A DNA stretch of 64,000 bases from Alphaproteobacteria bacterium (GTDB lineage Bacteria > Pseudomonadota > Alphaproteobacteria > Bin65), in contig JAJEGH010000018.1 in assembly GCA_022819985.1 (NCBI GenBank), positions 34,083 to 98,082 of the forward strand. Direction: 5' to 3'. Positions 49,852-58,318 of the stretch are shown in pieces. How positions within the stretch are numbered: position 1 is the first letter of the stretch; every line of letters starts with the position of its first letter. The translations under genes were made by a program, and so were the position numbers. Under the pieces are notes generated by a model that worked only from the letters and a program-made list of their open reading frames with translations, had not been told where the DNA came from and searched no databases.

Positions 49852-50236
49852 CCGCGGAAGGCATAGCCGAGGTATTTTCCGCAATACAGAATGAAATGAA
49901 AATCAGGTGCGCAGCCGATTGCCGGCCGGCGTTGCCGGGAGACGAGCGCGCCCGTTCGGCCGGGAAATTTAGCCACAGAGTTATCAACAGAAGGCTTCGG
50001 AACGATAATCGATTGCCTCGATTGGCCGGGGGAGGCGAATTGCGGCCCGACGCGCCGCTCGGGGTCCGGAACGGACGGGACTCCGGATCGGGCGTCTGCC
50101 TGCCGAGGCCGGACCGCGCCGCAAAAGTCCACATTTATCAATGGATTGCGCCGATAAACCCGTTTCGGCGCCGGTAAAAATTCCCGCTTGTGCAAAGGGG
50201 GCGGCGGCGCGGGGCAACCGGGTATGGCAGATACTT
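49852..50236. other. 385-base gap between convergent genes
   Basis: Contains an A+T-richer part with TTATCAACA (49981-49989) next to CCACAG, and TTATCAATG (50134-50142), both near DnaA-box form. No gene or tRNA was recognised. The distance to typical oriC genes is unknown. Confidence 0.5.
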
Positions 50237-50758
50237 TCAGTCCGGACAGAAATAATCTACAGACGCCGCTTCCGCATCGGCGAAACGAAATTCTTCAAGA
50301 TTGTCCCCCGGCCCGCCGCGGTCGACGACCAGAAAATCCTGCGGCTGGAGGACCAGCAACGGATGGTGCCAGGCGTTCGGCCGGTAGTTGATGCCCTGCT
50401 CGCCCGTCGCCAGGAAGCAGCGGAGGGTTGCCGGCTCCGGGGCCGTTTCACCGCGGCAGACGACGACCAGCCAGTCGTGCGGCGCCAGCGGATAAAAGGC
50501 CTGGGAACCGAGCGGATGGCGCTCCATCATGCGGATGGCGATCGGGACCGGGCGGGGCTGCGCCCGGAAAATCGAAACGAGCGGGCGGCCGCCGGCCCCG
50601 GCGGCATCCACCCGCGCCAGATCGTGAAACCGCACCGTCGTGCCCTCGTTGATGGGCATCTGCCGGGCGCCGGCCCGCTGGATGACATCGCCGAACGGCG
50701 CGAAAGCCTCTGCGCTCAACGGCTCGACCGGAAGCGTTGCGGGCAGGGACCGGCTCAT
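50237..50758 (-). CDS. allA: Ureidoglycolate lyase (AllA)
   Basis: 173 residues. [14 protein letters not shown] at the start, [15 protein letters not shown], and the metal-ligand region [14 protein letters not shown] match AllA. It splits ureidoglycolate to glyoxylate and urea, the step after allantoicase. Last gene of the purine operon; starts within the allantoicase stop (ATGA). Confidence 0.94.
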   Translation of the reverse strand: MSRSLPATLPVEPLSAEAFAPFGDVIQRAGARQMPINEGTTVRFHDLARVDAAGAGGRPLVSIFRAQPRPVPIAIRMMERHPLGSQAFYPLAPHDWLVVVCRGETAPEPATLRCFLATGEQGINYRPNAWHHPLLVLQPQDFLVVDRGGPGDNLEEFRFADAEAASVDYFCPD

Positions 50759-51774
50759 CCGCGGTCGAGCCGGCCGAAGACGCGGAAGCGCGACACGCCG
50801 CCGTCGGGATGGATGTTCAGGCGCACGGTATCGACCGGCCCGGCCGACGCCAGGTCCGCCGCCTCGAAAACATGGACCGAATCGGCTTCCAGTTTCTTCT
50901 CCTCCAGCAGGAACGGCCAGCTGCCGGCGGCATCGAGCAGCGCCCCGTCGCCGCTGCCGTCGTCCGAAGCGCCGGCGACGGCGCCCTGGACCGAACAGCG
51001 GTCCGGATAGTTGCCCTTGAAATGGGCGGTATCGACCTCGATGCGCTCGACGATGCCGCGATGGCCGAGCGCAACGACGATCCAGTCGTGGCCCGGTTCG
51101 CGCCGCCGGCGGGTCTCCCAGCCGTCGCCCATCGTCCTGCCGCGGCCGGCGGACAGGAGCGCGGCGACATCGCCGTAATGGGCGTCGTTGTAGCCGACGA
51201 TCCGCCCGCCGTTCCGCAGGGAGGAAAGTTCCACCACTGCGTCGCCGGCAACGGCGTCCCAATCGACCGCGGGCGCGCCGTAGACGCGCAGCCGCGCCAC
51301 GCCGCCGTCCGGATAGATGTTGAGCCGCAGCCAGTCGACCGGCTCGGCGCAGACCGAATCCCGGAAATTGTGACAGGACGAGCCGAGCGCGCTGCGCGGC
51401 GCCAGGGTCGTCCATTCGGCACTGCTGCCGGGGCTGCCCGGCTCGCCCGCGCTCCGGCAGCCTTCGAGCATGGCTTCCGGCGGATAGTTGCCGGTGAAGT
51501 GGGCGGTGTCGATATCGACGCCGCGGACGATGCCCGGAACGCCGAGCCGGATCAGGCACCAGTCATGGCCCGGCGTGCGCTTGCGCCGGCTTTCCCAGCC
51601 GTCCATCCACTTGCCGCGGTCGTCGTATTTGTCCGGAATCCAGACCGGGTCGCCGTCCTGCAGCATCCGGGCCATCGGGGCGAAAAAATCGTCGGAACAG
51701 GCGACCGCCTCCGTGCCCATCTTCGGCGACGCCAGGTTGACGAAGCGGGTGGCGAATTCGGGTGTCTCGGTCAT
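50755..51774 (-). CDS. alc: Allantoicase
   Basis: 339 residues. The double jelly-roll is visible as two repeats: [20 protein letters not shown] with [12 protein letters not shown], and [20 protein letters not shown] with [12 protein letters not shown]; each ends with a RLNIYPDGG or [17 protein letters not shown]. Converts allantoate to ureidoglycolate and urea. ATGA overlaps on both sides. Confidence 0.96.
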   Translation of the reverse strand: MTETPEFATRFVNLASPKMGTEAVACSDDFFAPMARMLQDGDPVWIPDKYDDRGKWMDGWESRRKRTPGHDWCLIRLGVPGIVRGVDIDTAHFTGNYPPEAMLEGCRSAGEPGSPGSSAEWTTLAPRSALGSSCHNFRDSVCAEPVDWLRLNIYPDGGVARLRVYGAPAVDWDAVAGDAVVELSSLRNGGRIVGYNDAHYGDVAALLSAGRGRTMGDGWETRRRREPGHDWIVVALGHRGIVERIEVDTAHFKGNYPDRCSVQGAVAGASDDGSGDGALLDAAGSWPFLLEEKKLEADSVHVFEAADLASAGPVDTVRLNIHPDGGVSRFRVFGRLDRG

Positions 51775-52694
51775 GCAGCCTCTTCGGGCGGGAAGCGCTC
51801 GGTCCAGTGGCGCGCGATGTCGATGCGCCGGGCGATCCACACCCGGTCGTGCGACAGGACATAATCGACGAACCGCCGGAGCGCCGCGAACCGTCCGGGC
51901 CGCCCGACCAGCCGGCAGTGCAGGCCGACCGACATCATCTTCGGCGCGCTCGCGCCTTCCTCGTAGAGCGTATCGAAGGCGTCCTTCAGATAGGCGTAGA
52001 ACTGGTCGCCGCTGTTGAAGCCCTGGGCCACCGCGAAGCGCATATCGTTGGCGTCGAGCGTGTAGGGCACGACGAGATGCGGCCGGTCCACCACCCGGCT
52101 CCAGAAGGGCAGGTCGTCGGAATAATCGTCGGAGTCGTAGACGAAACCGCCCTCCTCGGCGACCAGCCGGCGGGTATTGGCGCTGGTCCGCCCGGTGTAC
52201 CAGCCGAGCGGCCGTTCGCCGGCGATCCGGGTCTGGATTTCGATGGCGCGGGCCATATGCTCGCGCTCCAGCTCTTCCGGCATGTCGCGATAGTCGATCC
52301 AGCGATAGCCGTGGGAGCAGATTTCGTGGCCGTCCTTCAGCACTTCGTCGGCCACGTCCGGATGCCGCTCCAGCGCCATGGCGACGGCGAAGACGGTGAG
52401 CGGGATCTGCCGGTCGCGGAACAGGTTGAGGATGCGCCAGACGCCGGCGCGCGAGCCGTATTCGTAGATCGACTCCATCGACATATGGCGCGCGCCCTGG
52501 AACGGCGCAGCGCCGACGATCTCCGACAGGAAAGTCTCGGAAGCCGGATCGCCGTGCAGGATGCAGTTCTCGCCGCCCTCCTCGTAGTTCAGCACGAACT
52601 GGACGGCAACCCGCGCACCGCCCGGCCATTGCGCGGCCGGCGGCGTCCGGCCGTAGCCGATCAGGTCGCGGTCGTATCCTTCCTGCCAGGTCAT
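51771..52694 (-). CDS. puuE: Allantoinase PuuE (polysaccharide-deacetylase fold)
   Basis: 307 residues. VQFVLNYEEGGENCILHGD, DGHEICSHGYRWIDY, and the SMESIYEYGSRAGVWR region are the PuuE landmarks; catalysis does not need the classical binuclear metal centre. It opens allantoin to allantoate. Overlaps allantoicase and the urate hydroxylase gene by 4 bases each. Confidence 0.95.
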   Translation of the reverse strand: MTWQEGYDRDLIGYGRTPPAAQWPGGARVAVQFVLNYEEGGENCILHGDPASETFLSEIVGAAPFQGARHMSMESIYEYGSRAGVWRILNLFRDRQIPLTVFAVAMALERHPDVADEVLKDGHEICSHGYRWIDYRDMPEELEREHMARAIEIQTRIAGERPLGWYTGRTSANTRRLVAEEGGFVYDSDDYSDDLPFWSRVVDRPHLVVPYTLDANDMRFAVAQGFNSGDQFYAYLKDAFDTLYEEGASAPKMMSVGLHCRLVGRPGRFAALRRFVDYVLSHDRVWIARRIDIARHWTERFPPEEAA

Positions 52695-53929
52695 TCGGCG
52701 CGCTCCCCATTCCGCCCCTCGAACCATGCCGCGATCTGCCGGCGCTCGGCGAGCGTCATGCCGCTGACATTGTTGGGCGGCATCGCCGTCGTCAGCACCG
52801 AGTGCAGGTAGATCGACTCCGCGTGGCGCGCGACCGCCTCGGGCGTATCCAGCAGGATGCCGTTCGGCGCCATCCCGACGCGCGGATAGCTGGTCAGCCT
52901 CGCGTGACACATGCTGCAGCGGCCGGCGACGATGTCGGCAATCTCGTCCGGGGCGGCGGCCGTCTGCACCGGCACGCCGCCGTCGATCTTCGGCGCGATC
53001 GCCAGCGCCTGCCGGCCGAGCGGCGTCGAGGACAGGCTGATTGCCGCGGCAGCGGCGAGGCAGACCGCCGCCACCGCCCAGGTCCACCACAGTTCGCCCT
53101 TCCCGGCGTTGCGGTGGTTGAAATAGACGCGGATCAGCGCACCGGCGATCAGCACCAGCGCCACGATGACGAAGGCGTAGGGCGTCGAGAAGGTCAGCGG
53201 ATAGTGGCCGGACAGCATGAGGAACAGGACCGGCAGGGTGAGATAGTTGTTGTGCGCCGAGCGCTGCTTGGCCTGTTCGCCCAGGGCCGGGTCCGGCGCC
53301 CGGCCGGCGATCAGGTCGGCGACCACGACCTTCTGGTTGGGGATGATCACGAAGAACACGTTGGCCGACATGATGGTCGCCATGAAGGCGCCGGTATGGA
53401 TCAGGGCGCCGCGCCCGCTGAACACGGACTGGAAGCCGTAGGCCGCGACCACGACCAGCACGAAGCAGGCGATGGAAAGATGCGTGTCGTTCGCGCCGAG
53501 GCCGGACTTGCAGAGCTGGTCGTAGATCAGCCAGCCGGCGGCGAGCCCCGCCATGCCGAGGCCGGCGGCGACCCAGGGCGACATCGCCATGACGGCGGGA
53601 TCGATCAGGTACAGGTCGGCGCTCAGATAGTAGATCCAGACCAGCAGGAAGAAGCCGGTGATCCAGGTCGTGTAGGCCTGCCATTTGTGCCAGATCAGGT
53701 GGTCGGGCAGGAACTCCGGCGCCACCAGGAACTTGCGCACCTGGTAGAAACCGCCGCCATGGACCTCCCACGCCTCGCCGCCCTGCCCGGCCGGCATGTC
53801 CGGCGTCGCGCGGATCGCCGCGTCGAGATGCATGAAATAGAAGGACGCGCCGATCCAGGCGATGCCGGTGATGATATGGGCCCACCGGATCAGCAGCCCG
53901 CCCCATTCGACGATGGCGGCTTCGATCAT
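52691..53929 (-). CDS. puuD: Membrane-bound urate oxidase PuuD with cytochrome c domain
   Basis: 412 residues. About eight hydrophobic segments in residues 1-315 (WAHIITGIAWIGASFYFMHLD is the signature), then a cytochrome c domain with CSMCH near residue 335 and Met ligand in AMPPNNVSG. Oxidises urate to 5-hydroxyisourate and passes electrons to the respiratory chain instead of making hydrogen peroxide. Upstream HD gene overlaps by 4 bases. Confidence 0.94.
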   Translation of the reverse strand: MIEAAIVEWGGLLIRWAHIITGIAWIGASFYFMHLDAAIRATPDMPAGQGGEAWEVHGGGFYQVRKFLVAPEFLPDHLIWHKWQAYTTWITGFFLLVWIYYLSADLYLIDPAVMAMSPWVAAGLGMAGLAAGWLIYDQLCKSGLGANDTHLSIACFVLVVVAAYGFQSVFSGRGALIHTGAFMATIMSANVFFVIIPNQKVVVADLIAGRAPDPALGEQAKQRSAHNNYLTLPVLFLMLSGHYPLTFSTPYAFVIVALVLIAGALIRVYFNHRNAGKGELWWTWAVAAVCLAAAAAISLSSTPLGRQALAIAPKIDGGVPVQTAAAPDEIADIVAGRCSMCHARLTSYPRVGMAPNGILLDTPEAVARHAESIYLHSVLTTAMPPNNVSGMTLAERRQIAAWFEGRNGERAE

Positions 53930-54543
53930 GCGTCGGTGCGCCGGAAAAGCGGCAGCCGGACACCGTCGCGGATAACCGCCGGATCCCAGGCTTCGCGGGC
54001 GAACACCTCCCGGACCGTCGGTTCGAAATGCTCCAGCGGCGGCGTGTCGTAGTCCGGATCGAACGAGGCCTGGTCCCAGCGCTCGCAGAACGCGACGCAG
54101 GCCGGGTAGTTCGGGTTGTCGCGATAGCGGTCCCGCGCATCGGGATCGAGGCCGATATGGTGGCCGTAATAGATCATCTGGAACGCGCCGTGATGGCGCA
54201 CGACCCAGCTGCATTCTGCGCGCACGAAGGGTTCGATCACCGCCGCGGCGAGCTGCGAATGGTTGTGCGGCGCCAGCGCATCGCCGATGTCGTGCAGCAG
54301 GGCGCTGACGATCCAGTCGGTATCCGCGCCGTCTCGCTCGGCCCGGGCCGCGCTTTGCAGCGAATGATCGAGGCGCGAGACCCGGTAGCCGCCCATACTG
54401 TCCCGCAGCGCGCGCAGCGCCGCCAGGACGCGCTCGGCCGTGCCCGCGGCAAAGGCCGCCTCCTCGCGCCGGAGGAAGGCGTATTCCTCGGCCGTGCCGT
54501 CCTTCATCCGGACGAAATCGACCGCAGTCCGTTCATCGAGCAT
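53926..54543 (-). CDS. HD-domain protein, PhnZ/TmpB-like (possible mixed-valence di-iron oxygenase)
   Basis: 205 residues. Ligand order: H in SRLDHSLQSA, HD in LLHDIGD, H in VVRHHGAFQM, H in YGHHIG-like loop, and D in CERWDQASFDPDYDT. The C-terminal PPLEHFEP matches the PhnZ/TmpB group better than plain phosphohydrolases. Those enzymes cleave C-P bonds or oxidise quaternary ammonium phosphonates; the substrate in a purine operon is unknown. First gene of the five. Confidence 0.7.
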   Translation of the reverse strand: MLDERTAVDFVRMKDGTAEEYAFLRREEAAFAAGTAERVLAALRALRDSMGGYRVSRLDHSLQSAARAERDGADTDWIVSALLHDIGDALAPHNHSQLAAAVIEPFVRAECSWVVRHHGAFQMIYYGHHIGLDPDARDRYRDNPNYPACVAFCERWDQASFDPDYDTPPLEHFEPTVREVFAREAWDPAVIRDGVRLPLFRRTDA

Positions 54544-54571
54544 CGGCGATCCTCCGGGCCGGCCGGCGGCG

Positions 54572-55780
54572 TCAAAGGTCCGGGAGCCAATCGTCGGCAT
54601 ACGCCACATCCCGGCAATCCGCAAACCTCGAAATGCGGTTCAGCAGGCCGTCCAGGGCTTGCCGCCGCCCGGCCCCGAAGCGCAGGCCGGGCTCCGGCCA
54701 CAGCTTGCGGACGTTGAGCGTACCGGCGGCCCGGTCGGCGGTCATGTCGATGCGCCCGACCATCCGGTCGCCCTCGAGCAGCGGGAAGACATAATAGCCG
54801 TATTGCCGCTGCGCTTCCGCCACAAAAACTTCGATCCGGAAATCGAAGCCGAACAGGTGGCGCAGCCGCTTGCGGTCGCGGACCGCCGGATCGAACGGGC
54901 TGAGCGCCCGCAGCCCCGCCGGCGGCTCGGCCGTTGCCGCGATCCGGGCTTCCAGACCGGCGGGCGCGTAGAGCTTGCGCGGGCGGACATCCGGATCGGC
55001 GGCATCCAGGCTGGCTACGATAACCTCCGCGCCGAGATGGGCCTTCGCCCAGGCGCCGGCCTCCTGCGTCGTTACGAGATTCCAGTAGCCGGCAATTTCC
55101 CCGGCCGTGCCGAAGCCGAGCCGGTCGAGGGCGGAGCGGCAGGCCCAGTCGATAAAGGCCGGCCCGTCCGGCGCGTCCCCGAAGGCTTCCGGCGGCAGCA
55201 CGCGCCGGCTCAGATCGTAGACCTTCTGGAAATTGTCGCGCCGGGCGACCGCCAGTTCGCCGGTGCGCCAGAGAAATTCCAGCGCCGTCTTGCCGGCGTG
55301 CCAGTCCCACCAGCCGCGCGGGTTGCGCGCCGGCCGGCGTTCGAGGTCGCGGGCCCGCACCGGCCCGTTTTTCCCGATCAGGTCGAGCAGCGGCCCGGTC
55401 TCCGCTTCGAAATCGGGGCCGTGCCAGCGGCGGTATTTCTGCCGCAGGGCTGCCGCCTCGCGCCGGAACTTGCGGCGCCATACCGGATAGAACGTAGTCG
55501 GAATCGCCGAGGCGTCGTGGGTCCAGTGTTCGAACATGCTGCGGTCCCGTTCGAGCAAACGGTCCAGCATGGCGGGCCGGTAGGTCCGGTTGCGGCTGTA
55601 CAGGATCGTGTGATGGGCGCGCTCGACCGTCCGGATGCTGTCGACCTGGACGAAACCCATGCGCGTGACGAGCTTCAGCAGGCCGCCGTCCTCGAAGCGC
55701 CGGTGCGGCGGGCCGGCCAGGCCCTGGAGGTCGAGGACCAGCCGGCGGCCCTGCGCGGCGCTGACGGGAAGCGGCGTCAT
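54572..55780 (-). CDS. Winged-helix DNA glycosylase, YcaQ/AlkX type
   Basis: 402 residues. LGFVQVDSIRTVERAHHTILYSRN at the start, FEHWTHDASAIPTTFYPVWRRKF, and ALSPFDPAVRDRKRL.HLFGFDFRIEVF-type residues fit the AlkZ/YcaQ family that unhooks interstrand crosslinks. Ends within the LEGDRMVGRIDMTADR and RLxFGAGRRQ region. Start ATG 55780. Independent of the purine operon, from which it is separated by 28 bases on the same strand. Confidence 0.9.
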   Translation of the reverse strand: MTPLPVSAAQGRRLVLDLQGLAGPPHRRFEDGGLLKLVTRMGFVQVDSIRTVERAHHTILYSRNRTYRPAMLDRLLERDRSMFEHWTHDASAIPTTFYPVWRRKFRREAAALRQKYRRWHGPDFEAETGPLLDLIGKNGPVRARDLERRPARNPRGWWDWHAGKTALEFLWRTGELAVARRDNFQKVYDLSRRVLPPEAFGDAPDGPAFIDWACRSALDRLGFGTAGEIAGYWNLVTTQEAGAWAKAHLGAEVIVASLDAADPDVRPRKLYAPAGLEARIAATAEPPAGLRALSPFDPAVRDRKRLRHLFGFDFRIEVFVAEAQRQYGYYVFPLLEGDRMVGRIDMTADRAAGTLNVRKLWPEPGLRFGAGRRQALDGLLNRISRFADCRDVAYADDWLPDL

Positions 55781-55896
55781 CGTGCAACTCCCGAACGCAA
55801 GGAGCCGCCGCGCCGCGCGCATCTTGCATCCGGCGTTGCGCCGGGCTTTTGTAGCGCCGGGCCGGAGCGCCGGCCCCAGGGGAACCTTCTCATCGG

Positions 55897-56700
55897 ATGG
55901 AAAGCATGACGGAAACCGGAGGCCGGGTCGCCGGCAGGGTCGCCATCGTTACCGGCGCCGCGTCGGGCCTGGGCAAATGCACCGCGGAAATGCTGGCCGG
56001 CGAGGGCGCGAAGGTCGTCCTGACCGACATAAACCTCGAGGGCGCGCAAGCGGCTGCCGCCGGCATCGGCGCCCACGCCCTCGCGCTCGAGCAGGACGTG
56101 ACCGACGAGGCGCGCTGGCCGGCCGTGATCGCCGAAACCGTCGAGGCGTTCGGCGGGCTGCACATCCTGGTCAACAATGCCGGCATCGGCACGCCGGGCA
56201 CGGTGGAGGAAGCGAGCTTCGAAGACTGGCGGCAGGTCCATGCGGTCGATCTCGATTCGGTGTTCCTGGGCTGCAAATACGCCTGCCGCCCGATGGCGGA
56301 CAGCGTGCGCGCCAGCGGCATGACCGGCATGACCGGCGCGATCGTCAATATCTCCTCGGTCGCCGGCATCATCGCGGCGGCCAATCTCGCGGCCTACAAT
56401 TCGGCCAAGGCGGCGGTCCGGCATCTGACGAAATCCGTCGCGCTGCACTGCGCCCGGCAGGGCTACAACATCCGCTGCAATTCCGTCCATCCGGCCTTCG
56501 TCGATACGCCGATCCTCAACCAGGTGACCGGCCGGCATACGACCGACGACATCAAGGCGAAGATGGCCCGGCAACTGCCGCTGGGCCATATCGGCGCGCC
56601 GAGCGACGTCGGCTATGCCGTGCTCTACCTGGCGTCGGAGGAATCCCGCTTCATGACCGGCGCCGAACTCGTCATCGATGGCGGCGTCAGCGCGATGTGA
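55897..56700 (+). CDS. Short-chain dehydrogenase/reductase
   Basis: 267 residues. NAD-binding GAASGLGKCTAE at about residues 21-32, catalytic VNISSVAG and AAYNSAKAAVRHL (Ser, Tyr, Lys). A 12-base duplication inserts GMTGMTGA in the loop before the Ser strand. It oxidises an alcohol or reduces a ketone. Divergent from YcaQ; the following acyl-CoA dehydrogenase and CoA-transferase suggest a degradative set. Confidence 0.9.
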   Translation: MESMTETGGRVAGRVAIVTGAASGLGKCTAEMLAGEGAKVVLTDINLEGAQAAAAGIGAHALALEQDVTDEARWPAVIAETVEAFGGLHILVNNAGIGTPGTVEEASFEDWRQVHAVDLDSVFLGCKYACRPMADSVRASGMTGMTGAIVNISSVAGIIAAANLAAYNSAKAAVRHLTKSVALHCARQGYNIRCNSVHPAFVDTPILNQVTGRHTTDDIKAKMARQLPLGHIGAPSDVGYAVLYLASEESRFMTGAELVIDGGVSAM

Positions 56701-56827
56701 GCGGGGCGGCCAATTCCCTTTCGCAGTACAATCCCGATCCTGGGCGGACCGGCAGTTCGCCGCGCGGGCGTGTCCGCTTTCCTTGCCGGCGGACTTGCCG
56801 TAGGCCGGGGCCGCCGGCGGAGACTGC

Positions 56828-56857
56828 CGGAAAGTGCCCGGAAAGTGCCCGGAAAGT
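56828..56857. repeat. 11-base tandem repeat just before the acyl-CoA dehydrogenase
   Basis: CGGAAAGTGCC at 56828-56838 and 56839-56849, then CGGAAAGT. It ends 8 bases before the ATG and supplies the only purine-rich ribosome-like stretch. Confidence 0.93.
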
Positions 56858-56864
56858 ATATGCC

Positions 56865-58076
56865 ATGACGACCGCCGAGACCGTTCCGCCCGCCGACGAA
56901 AGAGCCGCCAACCCCTACGCCCCGGACCCGGAGATCGAGGCGATCCGGCAGTCCGTGCGCGCGCTGTGCGCCGGCTTTCCCGGCGAATACTGGCGCGGGA
57001 AGGACCGGGAGCGGGCCTATCCGACGGAGTTCGTGCGGGCGTTGACCGAGGCCGGCTTCCTCGCCGTGCTGATTCCGGAGGCCTATGGCGGCAGCGGCCT
57101 CGGCCTGCGCGCGGCGTGCGCGATCCTGGAGGAGATCCACAAGAGCGGCGGCAACGGCGCGGCCTGCCACGCCCAGATGTACATCATGGGCACGATCCTG
57201 CGCCACGGCTCGGCGGAACAGAAGGAACGCTGGCTGCCGGGCATCGCCTCCGGCGGCCTGCGGCTGCAGGCCTTCGGCGTCACCGAGCCGGGCAGCGGCA
57301 CCGACACGCTTTCGCTGCGCACCGTCGCCGAGAAGAAGGGTAACGACCGCTATGTCGTGAACGGCCAGAAGGTCTGGACCTCGCGCGCCGAACATTCCGA
57401 CCTGATGCTGCTGCTCGCCCGGACGACGCCGAAGGAGGAGGCGAAGAAGCGGACCGAGGGCCTGTCCGTCTTCGTCGTCGATATGCGCGAGGCGCGCGGC
57501 AACGGCCTGACGATCCGGCCGATCCGCACCATGATCAACCACGCGACGACCGAGGTCTTCTTCGACGATCTGGAAGTGCCGGCGGAAAACCTGGTCGGCG
57601 CGGAGGGCCAGGGCTTCCGCTACATCCTCGACGGCATGAACGCCGAGCGGGTGCTGATCGGCGCCGAATGCATCGGCGACGCCCGCTGGTTCATCGAGAA
57701 GGCGCGCGCCTACGCCGGCGAGCGCCGGGTGTTCGGCCGGCCGATCGGCCAGAACCAGGGCATCCAGTTCCCGATTGCGAAGGCCTATGCCGCGACCGAA
57801 GCCGCCGACCTGATGGTGCAGAAGGCGGCCGCGCTCTACGACGCCGGCGAAAGGCCCGGCGCCGAGGCCAACATGGCCAAGATGCTCGCCGCCGACGCCG
57901 CCTGGGAGGCCGCCGACATGTGCATGCAGGCCCATGGCGGCTTCGCCTTCGCCGAGGAATACGATATCGAGCGCAAGTTCCGCGAGACCCGGCTCTACCG
58001 GACCGCGCCGATCTCGACCAACCTGATCCTCAGCTACATCGCCGAGCATGTGCTGGGCCTGCCAAGGTCGTTTTGA
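56865..58076 (+). CDS. Acyl-CoA dehydrogenase
   Basis: 403 residues. FAD/acyl-CoA motifs QAFGVTEPGSGTDTLSL and NGQKVWTSRAEHSDL, then C-terminal MCMQAHGGFAFAEEYDIERKFRE. The common YEGT catalytic loop is replaced by YRTA, so the base may instead be the Glu in MNAERVLIGA (about residue 261), as in isovaleryl- and long-chain enzymes. Oxidises an acyl-CoA to the enoyl-CoA and passes electrons to ETF. Downstream CoA-transferase supports a specific acid pathway. Confidence 0.92.
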   Translation: MTTAETVPPADERAANPYAPDPEIEAIRQSVRALCAGFPGEYWRGKDRERAYPTEFVRALTEAGFLAVLIPEAYGGSGLGLRAACAILEEIHKSGGNGAACHAQMYIMGTILRHGSAEQKERWLPGIASGGLRLQAFGVTEPGSGTDTLSLRTVAEKKGNDRYVVNGQKVWTSRAEHSDLMLLLARTTPKEEAKKRTEGLSVFVVDMREARGNGLTIRPIRTMINHATTEVFFDDLEVPAENLVGAEGQGFRYILDGMNAERVLIGAECIGDARWFIEKARAYAGERRVFGRPIGQNQGIQFPIAKAYAATEAADLMVQKAAALYDAGERPGAEANMAKMLAADAAWEAADMCMQAHGGFAFAEEYDIERKFRETRLYRTAPISTNLILSYIAEHVLGLPRSF

Positions 58077-58118
58077 GGGCCGCTGAGAATGGCTTCGCCG
58101 GACGAAGGGGAGGGTCGG

Positions 58119-58280
58119 ATGGATATCGACACGAAGAACGACCGTCGCGTCGTCGAGCCCAGGACGCGCGCGCGCTATTCGCTCGATGAGCTTCTGGCGC
58201 AATGCGACGCGGCCGAAGGCCCGGCCGACGAGGATCGCGACTGGTTGGACGCCAGACCGGTCGGCAAAGAGCTGTTGTAG
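58119..58280 (+). CDS. MazE/PemI-like antitoxin remnant, toxin-binding half only
   Basis: 53 residues. RYSLDELLAQCDAAE..EDRDWLDARPVGKELL is the C-terminal toxin-binding peptide of MazE/ChpB-type antitoxins. The SpoVT/AbrB DNA-binding half is missing and no MazF gene follows. AGGGGAGGG before the ATG suggests it is still translated. An ATG at 58089 would add 10 residues. It sits between acyl-CoA dehydrogenase and CoA-transferase genes. Family match is from memory. Confidence 0.6.
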   Translation: MDIDTKNDRRVVEPRTRARYSLDELLAQCDAAEGPADEDRDWLDARPVGKELL

Positions 58281-58318
58281 TGCGGCGGAACGACAGCCGA
58301 CCGCGAAACCGCACGCCC

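Noticed and set aside
49981..50142. Chromosomal origin suggested by two DnaA-box-like sequences
   Set aside because: Only two weak boxes, no A+T-rich unwinding stretch, and no origin-linked genes nearby.
49815..50195. 126-codon minus-strand frame in the 385-base gap
   Set aside because: No recognisable domain, no ribosome site, and mixed overlap with the ClC gene end. Kept only as a gap note.
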